Both the position numbers and the translations under genes were made by a program. The notes beneath the pieces are model-generated. The model did not search any database and was not told the origin of the DNA. It worked only from the letters and a program-made list of their open reading frames with translations. 8,489 nt of DNA, taken from an uncultured Alistipes sp. GTDB taxonomy: Bacteria > Bacteroidota > Bacteroidia > Bacteroidales > Rikenellaceae. This document shows positions 1-6,211 of the stretch, in pieces (position 1 is the first letter of the stretch; every line of letters begins with the position of its first letter). Where the stretch lies: positions 1-8,489 of the forward strand of contig UQNV01000060.1 in assembly GCA_900542505.1 (NCBI GenBank), read 5' to 3'.

Positions 1-327
1 CCCCGGTTCCTTCCGCCATCGTCCTCCCTTCGGCGCTTGGGAGCGGCCCTCCTCCGCGGAGGAGGGGATGCGGGGCGGTCCGTCCGCCCGTCGGAATGTG
101 CGGGCGGCGGAGTATTTCTCCCCGGTTCCTTTTGCTGCTGCCGCCCTTCTTTTCCCGAATCCTTTCTCTCCCCGGTTCCTTCCGCCATCGTCCTCCCTTC
201 GGCGCTTGGGAGCGGCCCTCCTCCACGGGGAGGGGATGCGGGGTGGTCCGTCCGCCCGTCGGAATGTGCGGGCGGCGGAGTGTTTCTCTCCGGTTCCTTC
301 CGCCGCCACCGCCCTCCTTTTCCCGGT
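1..327. repeat. Two-copy imperfect tandem repeat, unit about 169 bp, non-coding
   Basis: The sequence at 2-135 recurs at 171-303 with a shift of 169 bases (168 after a one-base deletion), differing at only a handful of positions. The similarity continues more weakly to about 327. Inside each unit lies a CCTCC-type hairpin: a perfect 20-bp palindrome at 47-66 in copy 1, degraded to CCCTCC/GGAGGG arms at 216-234 in copy 2. A second hairpin has arms CCGCCCG and CGGGCGG around a ten-base loop. The word CCGGTTCCTT occurs four times, at 3, 122, 172 and 290. The window starts inside a unit, so further copies may lie to the left. All reading frames here are open only because the DNA is GC-rich; the predicted peptides are low-complexity and I see no gene. 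I cannot name the repeat family. Confidence 0.85.
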
Positions 328-384
328 GCCGGTCCGGGCCGCGCGATTTTTCGGAAAAAAGATGCGGTGGGGAGAAATAAATGC

Positions 385-392
385 TATTTTTG
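385..392 (+). promoter_or_regulatory. Probable -7 box of the EamA permease gene
   Basis: TATTTTTG at 385-392 matches the Bacteroidetes -7 consensus TAnnTTTG. Transcription would start near 398, giving a leader of only about 13 bases before the ATG at 412. No clear TTTG is visible at the -33 position, so the call rests on the -7 box and its placement. Confidence 0.5.
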
Positions 393-411
393 CCCCAAAA
401 TCAAGCGAGGC

Positions 412-1356
412 ATGAATACCAAAGCCAAAGGTTATCTGCTGGGTGCGGTCGCCGCCGCCACCTACGGCATGAATCCCCTCTTTGCCCTTCCGCTCTACAA
501 GGAGGGCATGGACCCCGATTCGGTGCTCTTTTTCCGCTATCTGTTCGCCATTCCGCTGCTGGGGGCCATGCTCCGCTTCCGCCGGGGGCGCGACTTCCGC
601 CTCCGCGGCCGCGAGATAGTGCCGCTCGTGCTGCTGGGTCTGCTGCTGTCGTTCTCCTCGCTCGCGCTCTTCCTGAGCTACAACTACATGGACGCCGGCA
701 TCGCATCGACGCTGCTCTTCGTCTATCCCATCATGGTGGCGCTCATCATGGCCGTGGGCTTCCACGAGAAGCTCACGCTGCAGACCTCCCTCTGCATCCT
801 GCTGGCACTCGCGGGCATCGGCCTGCTCTACCGCTCGGGCGACGGCGCGACGCTGAGCCTTACGGGCACGCTGCTCGTCATGGTCTCGTCGCTCTCCTAT
901 GCCATCTACATCGTCGGGGTCAACCGACCCTCGCTCCGCGAGCTCCCGACCCTCAAGGTGACCTTCTATGTGCTGCTTTTCGGTCTGTCGCTCTTCCTGG
1001 TGCGGCTCGACTTCGGTACGGCCGTCACGCTCCCGGGCAAGTGGTATCTGTGGGGCAACCTGCTGGCGCTGGCCATCTTCCCGACAGCCATCTCGTTCCT
1101 CTGCACCACGAGCGCCATCCAGTACATCGGCTCGACGCCCACGGCGATTCTCGGGGCGCTGGAGCCCGTGACGGCGGTCTTTTTCGGCGTGACCATCTTC
1201 GGCGAGCAGCTCACGCCGCGCATCCTCTGCGGCATGCTGCTCATCATCGTGGCCGTGAGCCTCATCGTGGCGGGCAACCGCATCTCGTCGACGCTCGTCC
1301 GCTTCCGCAAGCTCTTCCCGCGCATCCCGATGCCGCACCTCCACCGCCGCCGGTAG
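412..1356 (+). CDS. EamA/DMT-family permease (ten-helix exporter or importer)
   Basis: This is an inner-membrane permease of the drug/metabolite transporter superfamily, 314 residues, the usual size for a full two-EamA-domain protein. The first EamA half spans about residues 8-140 and the second about 150-288. Each holds roughly five hydrophobic helices. The second half carries the typical segment EPVTAVFFGVTIFGEQLT (251-268), where the family places a conserved Glu-Pro in helix 9 and a Gly-Glu after it. The tail (297-314) is basic and cytoplasmic-looking, ending HLHRRR. The frame is open back to base 37, but the upstream part is low-complexity translation of the repeat. The ATG at 412 gives MNTKAKGYLLGAV, a normal DMT start, and lies just after a good -7 box. 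The substrate cannot be told from sequence; members move amino acids, nucleotides or other metabolites. It appears to be a single-gene unit. Confidence 0.88.
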   Translation: MNTKAKGYLLGAVAAATYGMNPLFALPLYKEGMDPDSVLFFRYLFAIPLLGAMLRFRRGRDFRLRGREIVPLVLLGLLLSFSSLALFLSYNYMDAGIASTLLFVYPIMVALIMAVGFHEKLTLQTSLCILLALAGIGLLYRSGDGATLSLTGTLLVMVSSLSYAIYIVGVNRPSLRELPTLKVTFYVLLFGLSLFLVRLDFGTAVTLPGKWYLWGNLLALAIFPTAISFLCTTSAIQYIGSTPTAILGALEPVTAVFFGVTIFGEQLTPRILCGMLLIIVAVSLIVAGNRISSTLVRFRKLFPRIPMPHLHRRR

Positions 1357-1385
1357 GGCGCGCGAATCCTTCATGCCGTCGGCCT

Positions 1386-1402
1386 CCGTGCGGCCCGCAC
1401 GG
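1386..1402. repeat. Short GC-rich inverted repeat after the permease gene
   Basis: CCGTGCGG and CCGCACGG are separated by one base 30 bases after the permease stop codon. As RNA it would fold with a six-pair stem and a GGCCC loop. It has no T-tract, so it may support termination at the next hairpin or protect the 3' end. No role is proven. Confidence 0.4.
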
Positions 1403-1441
1403 GCGGCCGGCGACCCCCGCTCAGGCGGTGCTCCAAACAAG

Positions 1442-1479
1442 AAAAAGCCGCTCCGAAAGGAGTGGCTTTCAGCTTTTTT
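1442..1479. terminator. Intrinsic terminator, probably bidirectional
   Basis: An 11-pair stem (1444-1454 with 1459-1469, one G-U pair) closes a GAAA tetraloop. On the plus strand it is followed by CAG and then TTTTTT (1474-1479), which would stop permease transcription. On the minus strand the same stem is followed directly by TTTTT, so it can also back up the tRNA terminator. The word TTTCAGCTTTT is repeated just after the stem. Confidence 0.8.
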
Positions 1480-1578
1480 CAGCTTTTGGGGAGTATCCGG
1501 CGAAGGTGCCCTGGCCCGGCTGTCGGGATATCTCCGCCCGGCTGCCGGACGGAGCCGCGGGCCTTCCCGGTGCATACG

Positions 1579-1612
1579 AAAAAAGGGAGACGCCTTTCGG
1601 TTGCCTCCCTTT
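1579..1612 (-). terminator. Intrinsic terminator of the tRNA-Thr gene
   Basis: Read on the minus strand, a GGGAG...CTCCC stem begins six bases past the tRNA 3' end, encloses a CCGAAAGG mini-hairpin, and is followed by TTTTTT. Its position directly behind the tRNA makes it the tRNA transcript's terminator. Confidence 0.75.
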
Positions 1613-1616
1613 CGTG

Positions 1617-1688
1617 AGCCGAATCCGAGACTTGAACTCGGGACCCCTTCATTACGAGTGAAGTGCTCTACCACTGAGCTAATTCGGC
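1617..1688 (-). tRNA. tRNA-Thr (anticodon CGU, reads ACG)
   Basis: The reverse strand folds into a complete 72-base cloverleaf. The acceptor stem is GCCGAAT with ATTCGGC. The D arm is GCTC/GAGC with loop AGTGGTA. The anticodon stem is CTTCA/TGAAG around loop CTCGTAA. A five-base variable loop follows, then T arm CCGAG/CTCGG with loop TTCAAGT. The anticodon CGT occupies plus-strand bases 1654-1656. The discriminator is U and the 3' CCA is not encoded (the genomic sequence continues CACG), so CCA would be added after transcription. All stems pair without mismatches. The gene stands alone, between a divergent promoter region and its own terminator. Confidence 0.95.
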
Positions 1689-1733
1689 CTGCCCGAACCT
1701 TGGCTTGATGCCGTTGGGTTCGCTTTGGGACTG

Positions 1734-1764
1734 CAAATATCTGCAAAAAATTTATTTCTTGCAA
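1734..1764 (-). promoter_or_regulatory. Probable tRNA-Thr promoter
   Basis: On the minus strand GATATTTG (1734-1741) resembles the -7 consensus TAnnTTTG, and TTG at 1762-1764 lies 20 bases upstream as a -33 element. Transcription would start near 1728, about 40 bases before the mature tRNA 5' end. The -7 box departs from consensus in its first base. Confidence 0.5.
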
Positions 1765-1768
1765 CAAT

Positions 1769-1802
1769 TTTGCAAAAAATTTCACTATTCTTCTTATCTT
1801 CG
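1769..1802 (+). promoter_or_regulatory. Probable promoter of the CstA-family operon
   Basis: TTTG at 1769-1772 and TATCTTCG at 1795-1802 (one mismatch to TAnnTTTG) are separated by 22 bases, close to the usual Bacteroidetes spacing. The start site would fall near 1808, about 14 bases before the ATG. The region overlaps the divergent tRNA promoter and contains two copies of TGCAAAAAATTT (1742 and 1771), 29 bases apart. Confidence 0.6.
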
Positions 1803-1821
1803 CGTCAAATCTGACCGGGAT

Positions 1822-3249
1822 ATGATAACTTTTCTGGTATGTCTGGCGCTTCTGGTGACCGCTTACTTCACCTACGGGCGCTATCTGGAGCGGCAGGTCG
1901 GCGTCGATACGTCGGCCCAGATGCCGTGCCGGCGCCTCTACGACGGGGTGGACTACGTGCCGCTCGCGAGCTGGCGCGCATTTCTCGTTCAGCTGCTCAA
2001 CATCGCCGGCACGGGCCCCATCTTCGGCGCCGTGCTGGGCGCCTGCTTCGGGCCGGTCGCCTTCCTGTGGATTACCTTCGGCGGCATCTTCATGGGGGCG
2101 ATGCACGACTACATCTCGGGCATGATGCTCGTGCGCAACGACGGTCTGAGCATCCCCGAAGTGGTGGGCCGCTATCTGGGCGGCGGCATGCGGCAGTTCA
2201 TGCGCCTCTTCTCGGTGCTGCTGCTCGTGCTCGTCGGGGCGGTCTTCCTGCTCAGCCCCGCGCAGCTGCTTGCCAACATGGTGCCGGCCATCTCCTGCCC
2301 CGTCTGGGTGTGGCTCATCCTGGCCTACTACTTCGTGGCGACGCTGCTTCCCATCGACAAAATCATCGGACGCATCTACCCGCTCTTCGGTGTGGCGCTG
2401 GTGGCGATGGCCCTCGGACTGCTGGTGGCGGTGCTCGCGGGCGGATACCGGATTCCCGAACTCACGTCGCTGCACAACTTCCAGCTCGATGCTGCCCGCG
2501 TGCCCATCGTCCCGACGCTCTTCATCACCATTGCCTGCGGCGCCATCTCGGGCTTCCATGCCACGCAGTCGCCGCTCATGGCCCGCTGTGTGGGCAACGA
2601 GCGCGCCTGCCGTTCGGTCTTCTACGGAGCGATGCTCTCCGAGAGCGTCATCGCCCTCATCTGGGCCGCCGTGTCGATGGCCTTCTTCGGCGGGGCGGGT
2701 GAACTCTCGGCGGCACTCGGCGCCCACGGCAACAGTGCGGCGTGGGCCGTCGACACCATCTCGAACGGCATGCTGGGAGTCGTGGGCGGCATCCTGGCGC
2801 TGCTGGGCGTCGTTGCGGCCCCCATCACCTCGGGCGATACGGCCTTCCGCTCGGCGCGGCTCATCATCGCCGACATGCTGCACCTCGAACAACGGAGCAA
2901 ACTCAAACGATTCTATATCTGCATTCCTCTCTTTGCGGTGGGGTACTGGATTACGCAGGTCGATTTCGACGTAGTGTGGCGCTACTTCGCCTGGACCAAC
3001 CAGACGCTCGCCACGATTGTCCTCTGGGCGGTTGTCGTCTTCCTTCACCGGCGGCGCGCCAACCGCTGGGTGGGGCTGCTTCCGGCCATCTTCATGACCT
3101 TCGTCTGCGCCTCGTTCCTCTTCGTGTCGGACCAGTTCCTCGGCATGGAGAACCGCACGGCGGCCTACGTGCTCGGCGTGGCGGTGACGGTGGCACTGAC
3201 CGCAGGAATGTTCCTAAAACTGAAGCATGATGCAAAAAGCGACTCTTAA
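1822..3249 (+). CDS. CstA-family transporter, short form
   Basis: This is a polytopic inner-membrane protein of 475 residues with roughly 12 hydrophobic helices, belonging to the carbon-starvation CstA family. E. coli members CstA and BtsT take up pyruvate and have been linked to peptide use. The family's N-terminal core is clear: NIAGTGPIFGA (60-70), GAMHDYISGMM (92-102), SGFHATQSPLMARC (243-256) and PITSGDTAFRSARL (335-347). E. coli CstA has about 700 residues; this shorter form lacks much of the C-terminal region, and similar short forms are known in anaerobes. The ATG at 1822 is chosen because it begins a normal first helix (MITFLVCLALLVTAYFTYG) 20 bases after a -7 box. The open frame upstream is AT-rich promoter DNA. 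The next gene starts 23 bases before this stop, implying translational coupling. The substrate is inferred, not shown. Confidence 0.88.
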   Translation: MITFLVCLALLVTAYFTYGRYLERQVGVDTSAQMPCRRLYDGVDYVPLASWRAFLVQLLNIAGTGPIFGAVLGACFGPVAFLWITFGGIFMGAMHDYISGMMLVRNDGLSIPEVVGRYLGGGMRQFMRLFSVLLLVLVGAVFLLSPAQLLANMVPAISCPVWVWLILAYYFVATLLPIDKIIGRIYPLFGVALVAMALGLLVAVLAGGYRIPELTSLHNFQLDAARVPIVPTLFITIACGAISGFHATQSPLMARCVGNERACRSVFYGAMLSESVIALIWAAVSMAFFGGAGELSAALGAHGNSAAWAVDTISNGMLGVVGGILALLGVVAAPITSGDTAFRSARLIIADMLHLEQRSKLKRFYICIPLFAVGYWITQVDFDVVWRYFAWTNQTLATIVLWAVVVFLHRRRANRWVGLLPAIFMTFVCASFLFVSDQFLGMENRTAAYVLGVAVTVALTAGMFLKLKHDAKSDS

Positions 3250-3916
3250 TCCGACCCCGGACCAGACCTTCGAGGTGGAGGGTACCGGTGCCTACGACTT
3301 TGCGCGGGTTCTGGCCCGTTCGCGCGAGATGGAGCGCGGGGGCAACGTCGAGGGGGCCTGCAACGAACGTTATGCGGCCTTCCAGCGGCTGGCGGAGCTG
3401 ATTCCCGACAACGAGGAGGTGATTCTCGAGTGGAACCACCGCAACAGCCGTGCGGCGCTCGAGCTGATTCATGCCTCGGCCGTCGACCACTTCCTCATCG
3501 ACGATTTCGAGCTGTCGGCCGCGCTGCTCGAGATGCTGCTCGAACTCGACCCGGAGGACCACCTCGAGGGGTCGACGCTGCTGGCCTTCGACTACGTGGC
3601 GATGGACGAGCAGGAGCTCTTCGACGAGGTGGTCAACGACATCTCGGACAAGTATGCCGACCGCACGCTGCTGCTTCTGTGGTCGGGCTTCCGCCGCGAA
3701 GGACGGCTCTCCGAGGGGGAGCTGCACCGCTTCAAGGTGAAGTTCGCCCCCTTCTATGCGGAGTTCACCGCCGCGGAGCATCCGGCCGACGAGGCCTACC
3801 TGCGCGATATCGAGAGCGAGCACCCCTCGGTCGGCGCCCAGGCGCGCGAGCTGTGGCTGCGGACCGAGAACCTCTGGGCCCGCTGGCCCGAATTCATCGC
3901 GGCGCTGCGGGCATAG
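3227..3916 (+). CDS. Conserved-looking helical (TPR-like) protein of unknown function
   Basis: This is a 229-residue, acidic, soluble-looking protein with no signal peptide or membrane helix. It is almost entirely predicted helix. Residues 84-140 (starting SAVDHFLIDDFELSAALLEM) look like paired amphipathic helices of the TPR or solenoid type, with the LDPEDHLEG stretch (107-115) resembling the Asn/Asp-Pro turn between TPR units. The C-terminus is rich in Trp and Arg (209-222). It overlaps the end of the CstA-family gene by 23 bases, so the two are very probably co-transcribed and co-translated. Two adjacent ATGs (3227 and 3230) could serve as start. The overlap suggests an accessory or regulatory role for the transporter, but that is inference only. 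I do not recognise a named family. Confidence 0.82.
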   Translation: MMQKATLNPTPDQTFEVEGTGAYDFARVLARSREMERGGNVEGACNERYAAFQRLAELIPDNEEVILEWNHRNSRAALELIHASAVDHFLIDDFELSAALLEMLLELDPEDHLEGSTLLAFDYVAMDEQELFDEVVNDISDKYADRTLLLLWSGFRREGRLSEGELHRFKVKFAPFYAEFTAAEHPADEAYLRDIESEHPSVGAQARELWLRTENLWARWPEFIAALRA

Positions 3917-3938
3917 CGCGCGGGCGAGCATGAAACAG

Positions 3939-3977
3939 GCGGACGGCCGACACCCTCAGTGAGTGTCGGCCGTCCGC
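3939..3977. terminator. Strong bidirectional terminator between convergent genes
   Basis: A perfect 15-pair GC-rich stem (3939-3953 with 3963-3977) closes a nine-base loop. It sits between the plus-strand stop at 3916 and the minus-strand stop at 4009, so it can end both the cstA-type operon and the murA-tdk transcript. T-tracts are weak on both sides (TTCGCTTTCC on plus, CTGTTTCATG on minus), so it may act as a 3' stability hairpin as much as a terminator. Confidence 0.75.
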
Positions 3978-4008
3978 TTCGCTTTCCGGGGAGGCGGGAG
4001 TCTCCCTC

Positions 4009-4578
4009 CTATTCCTTTTCGGTCAAGGCGCGGAAACAGTGGCGGCAGACGGGCTCGTAGGAGTCCTGCGCGCCGAGCATCACCTGCTTGTCGTCGGCCG
4101 TGAGGCGGTGGGAGTGGTGGGCCAGGTTGCCGCAGCGGACGCAGATGGCGTGCACCTTGGTCACATACTCGGCCGTGGCCATCAGTGCGGGCATCGGTCC
4201 AAAGGGCTTGCCCGTGTAGTCCATGTCGAGCCCGGCCACGATGACGCGGATGCCGCTGTCGGCCAGCTTGCGGCACACCTCGACGATGCCCTCGTCGAAG
4301 AACTGCGCCTCGTCGATGCCCACCACGTCGACATCCGACGACATGAGCAGGATGTTCTGCGCCGTGTCGACCGGCGTCGAGCGGATGGCGTTGGCGTCGT
4401 GCGAGACGACCTCCTCCTCCGAGTAGCGCACGTCGATGCGCGGTTTGTAAATTTCGACCTTCTGATGGGCGAACTGTGCCCGTTTGAGGCGGCGGATGAG
4501 CTCCTCGGTCTTGCCCGAGAACATCGAGCCGCAGATGACTTCAATCCAGCCCTTGCGGCTGGCATTTTCCAAAAACAT
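4009..4578 (-). CDS. tdk: Thymidine kinase (type II)
   Basis: This cytoplasmic salvage enzyme phosphorylates thymidine with ATP to dTMP. The 189-residue length is normal for the bacterial type II family. The P-loop GSMFSGKT is at 17-24, the DEAQFF motif (Walker B-like Asp and catalytic Glu) at 89-94, and the lasso and substrate region at about 165-178. A structural zinc site is formed by two pairs of cysteines: C146/C149 in CVRCG and C178/C181 in CRHC. No key residue is missing. The start at 4578 gives a ten-residue N-terminal lead before the core, as is usual. It lies 165 bases downstream of murA on the same strand. I see no clear separate promoter, so it may be read from the murA transcript. 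The gene ends at the convergent hairpin at 3939-3977. Confidence 0.96.
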   Translation of the reverse strand: MFLENASRKGWIEVICGSMFSGKTEELIRRLKRAQFAHQKVEIYKPRIDVRYSEEEVVSHDANAIRSTPVDTAQNILLMSSDVDVVGIDEAQFFDEGIVEVCRKLADSGIRVIVAGLDMDYTGKPFGPMPALMATAEYVTKVHAICVRCGNLAHHSHRLTADDKQVMLGAQDSYEPVCRHCFRALTEKE

Positions 4579-4639
4579 AGGGATTTATTGACTCTTCTCT
4601 GGTATTACGTATGGTCCGTCGTGGCGCGGCCGGGCCTTC

Positions 4640-4701
4640 CCGTCGTCGGTGCCCGGCCGTTGTCGTGCCAGCTGTCGTCGGAGTCCGGCCGTCGTCGGTG
4701 C
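4640..4701. repeat. Short direct repeat in the murA-tdk spacer
   Basis: CCGTCGTCGGTGC occurs at 4640-4652 and again at 4689-4701, with a related GTCGTCGG between them. The 165-base spacer is very GC-rich on this side and AT-richer near the tdk start. I find no convincing -7 box or terminator in it. Confidence 0.5.
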
Positions 4702-4743
4702 GGGGCCCTTGTGGGCGCCGGCCGCGGCGGGGCGCCGGTGCGG

Positions 4744-6060
4744 CTACTGGCAGTCGTCGATGCGGGTGATGTGGGCGCCGAGCGCGTTGAGACGCCGGTC
4801 GATGTCCTTGTATCCGCGGTCAATCTGGCCGACGTTCTGTATGGTCGAGACCCCTTCGGCCGACATGGCGGCGATGAGCAGCGCCACACCGGCACGGATG
4901 TCGGGCGAGGTCATCCGCGTGGCACGCAGCCGGATGCGGTGGTCGTGGCCGATGACCGTGGCGCGGTGCGGGTCGCAGAGGATAATCTGGGCCCCCATGT
5001 CGATGAGCTTGTCGACGAAGAAGAGGCGGCTCTCGAACATCTTCTGGTGGATGAGCACGGCACCCTTGGCCTGCGTCGCCACCACGAGGAAAATCGAGAG
5101 CAGGTCGGGGGTGAGTCCCGGCCACGGAGCGTCGGCGATGTTCATGATGGAGCCGTCGAGGAAGGTGTCGATGCTGTAGTGCTCCTGGGCGGGGATGTAG
5201 ATGTCGTCGCCCCGCTGTTCGAAGCGGATGCCCATGCGGGCGAACTGGGCGGGGATGATACCCAGATTCTCGTAGGAGACGTTCTTGATGGTGAGCTCCG
5301 ACTGGTTCATGGCGGCCATGCCGATGAAGCTGCCCACCTCAATCATGTCGGGGAGCATCGTGTGTTCGGTGCCTCCGAGCGCCTCGACCCCCTCGATGGT
5401 GAGCAGGTTGGAGGCGATGCCCGAGATGCGGGCGCCCATGCGGTTGAGCATGCGGCAGAGCTGCTGGATGTAGGGTTCGCAGGCGGCGTTGTAGATGCGT
5501 GTGGTTCCCTTGGCCAGCACGGCGGCCATGATGATGTTGGCCGTACCGGTCACCGAGGCCTCGTCGAGCAGCATGTAGGTGCCCTGCAGGTCGGCGCCCT
5601 CGACCATGAAAAATTCGTCGGCGATGTCGAAGTTGAACTTCGCGCCGAGCTTCTGGAAGCCGAGGAAGTGGGTGTCGAGCCGGCGCCGTCCGATTTTGTC
5701 GCCTCCCGGCTTGGGGATGAAGCCCCTGCCGAAGCGGCCGAGCATGGGGCCGATGAGCATCACCGAACCGCGCAGGCGTGCGCAGCGGTTGCGGTAGTCC
5801 TCCGAACGCAGGTAGTCGAAATCGATATCGGCGGCACGGAACGCGCAGGCGTCCTCCGAGAGCCACTCGACCTCGACGCCCATGCATCCGAGCAGTTCGA
5901 TGAGCTGGAGCACGTCGAGGATGCGCGGGATGTTGCGCACGACGACCCGCTGGGGGGTGAGCAGCGTTGCGCAGAGGATTTCAAGGGCCTCGTTCTTTGC
6001 GCCCTGGGGGGTGATTTCACCGTGGAGGCGGTGTCCGCCTTCTACCTGGAATATGGCCAT
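4744..6060 (-). CDS. murA: UDP-N-acetylglucosamine 1-carboxyvinyltransferase, Asp-type
   Basis: This cytoplasmic enzyme catalyses the first committed step of peptidoglycan synthesis, transferring enolpyruvate from PEP to UDP-GlcNAc. At 438 residues it is slightly longer than E. coli MurA (419). Conserved features are the active-site Lys-Asn (K22, N23, in GAKNEA), the loop PGGDKIGRRRLDTH (118-131), the catalytic Asp in TPDLLS (D319), DIRAG (R389) and IDRGYKDI (R415). The loop residue equivalent to E. coli Cys115, the target of fosfomycin, is Asp121 here. Asp at this place is known to keep activity but prevent covalent inhibition, as in Mycobacterium and Chlamydia. The first codon at 6058-6060 gives MAIFQVEGG, a normal MurA start. 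It is divergent from rpmH and upstream of tdk. Confidence 0.96.
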   Translation of the reverse strand: MAIFQVEGGHRLHGEITPQGAKNEALEILCATLLTPQRVVVRNIPRILDVLQLIELLGCMGVEVEWLSEDACAFRAADIDFDYLRSEDYRNRCARLRGSVMLIGPMLGRFGRGFIPKPGGDKIGRRRLDTHFLGFQKLGAKFNFDIADEFFMVEGADLQGTYMLLDEASVTGTANIIMAAVLAKGTTRIYNAACEPYIQQLCRMLNRMGARISGIASNLLTIEGVEALGGTEHTMLPDMIEVGSFIGMAAMNQSELTIKNVSYENLGIIPAQFARMGIRFEQRGDDIYIPAQEHYSIDTFLDGSIMNIADAPWPGLTPDLLSIFLVVATQAKGAVLIHQKMFESRLFFVDKLIDMGAQIILCDPHRATVIGHDHRIRLRATRMTSPDIRAGVALLIAAMSAEGVSTIQNVGQIDRGYKDIDRRLNALGAHITRIDDCQ

Positions 6061-6078
6061 AGTCTCGCTATTTTTCGA

Positions 6079-6086
6079 TAAAGATA
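6079..6086 (-). promoter_or_regulatory. Probable -7 box of murA
   Basis: On the minus strand TATCTTTA lies 18 bases before the murA start codon and differs from TAnnTTTG only in the last base. A TTCG about 23 bases upstream (plus bases 6110-6113) is a weak -33 candidate. The start site would fall near 6073. Confidence 0.5.
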
Positions 6087-6125
6087 GGAAGAATTCGGCG
6101 CTTTTCCCCCGAACCGGAAGAAATA

Positions 6126-6137
6126 TTTTCCGGAAAA
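6126..6137. promoter_or_regulatory. Palindrome between the divergent murA and rpmH promoters
   Basis: TTTTCCGGAAAA is a perfect 12-bp palindrome placed between the two promoters, just upstream of the rpmH -33 element. It could be a protein-binding site or simply AT-rich promoter DNA. Confidence 0.35.
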
Positions 6138-6140
6138 ATT

Positions 6141-6170
6141 TTTGCGGATAACTTTTTTGTTGTACTTTTG
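6141..6170 (+). promoter_or_regulatory. rpmH promoter
   Basis: TTTG at 6141-6144 and an exact TAnnTTTG match, TACTTTTG, at 6163-6170 are 18 bases apart, and A/T-rich DNA lies upstream. Transcription would start near 6176, giving a leader of about 36 bases that is A-rich and has no Shine-Dalgarno sequence, as is common for highly expressed Bacteroidetes genes. Confidence 0.75.
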
Positions 6171-6211
6171 CAGTCCGTAAAATAGTCTAAAACAATAAAA
6201 ACTATACAGCT

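Noticed and set aside
1..327. Possible CRISPR array or transposon end
   Set aside because: There are two long near-identical units without short repeats alternating with unique spacers, and no transposase or target-site duplication is visible.
37..411. 125-codon upstream extension of the permease frame
   Set aside because: The extension translates the tandem repeat into low-complexity Gly/Pro/Ser peptide and lies upstream of the proposed promoter. The ATG at 412 gives a normal permease start.
381..1661. 426-codon plus-strand frame overlapping the permease
   Set aside because: It runs out of frame through the permease gene, is rich in Arg, His, Pro and Ala, and continues into the tRNA region. 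It is a shadow of the real gene.
3092..3931. 279-codon minus-strand frame opposite the TPR-like protein
   Set aside because: Its composition is typical of an antisense shadow, and the plus-strand gene has a sensible start, length and overlap with its operon partner.
4039..6081. 680-codon plus-strand open frame opposite tdk and murA
   Set aside because: It is the antisense shadow of two clear enzymes. The translation is a long run of Val, Asp, His, Gly and Ala with no family motif, caused by GC-rich codon bias on the other strand.
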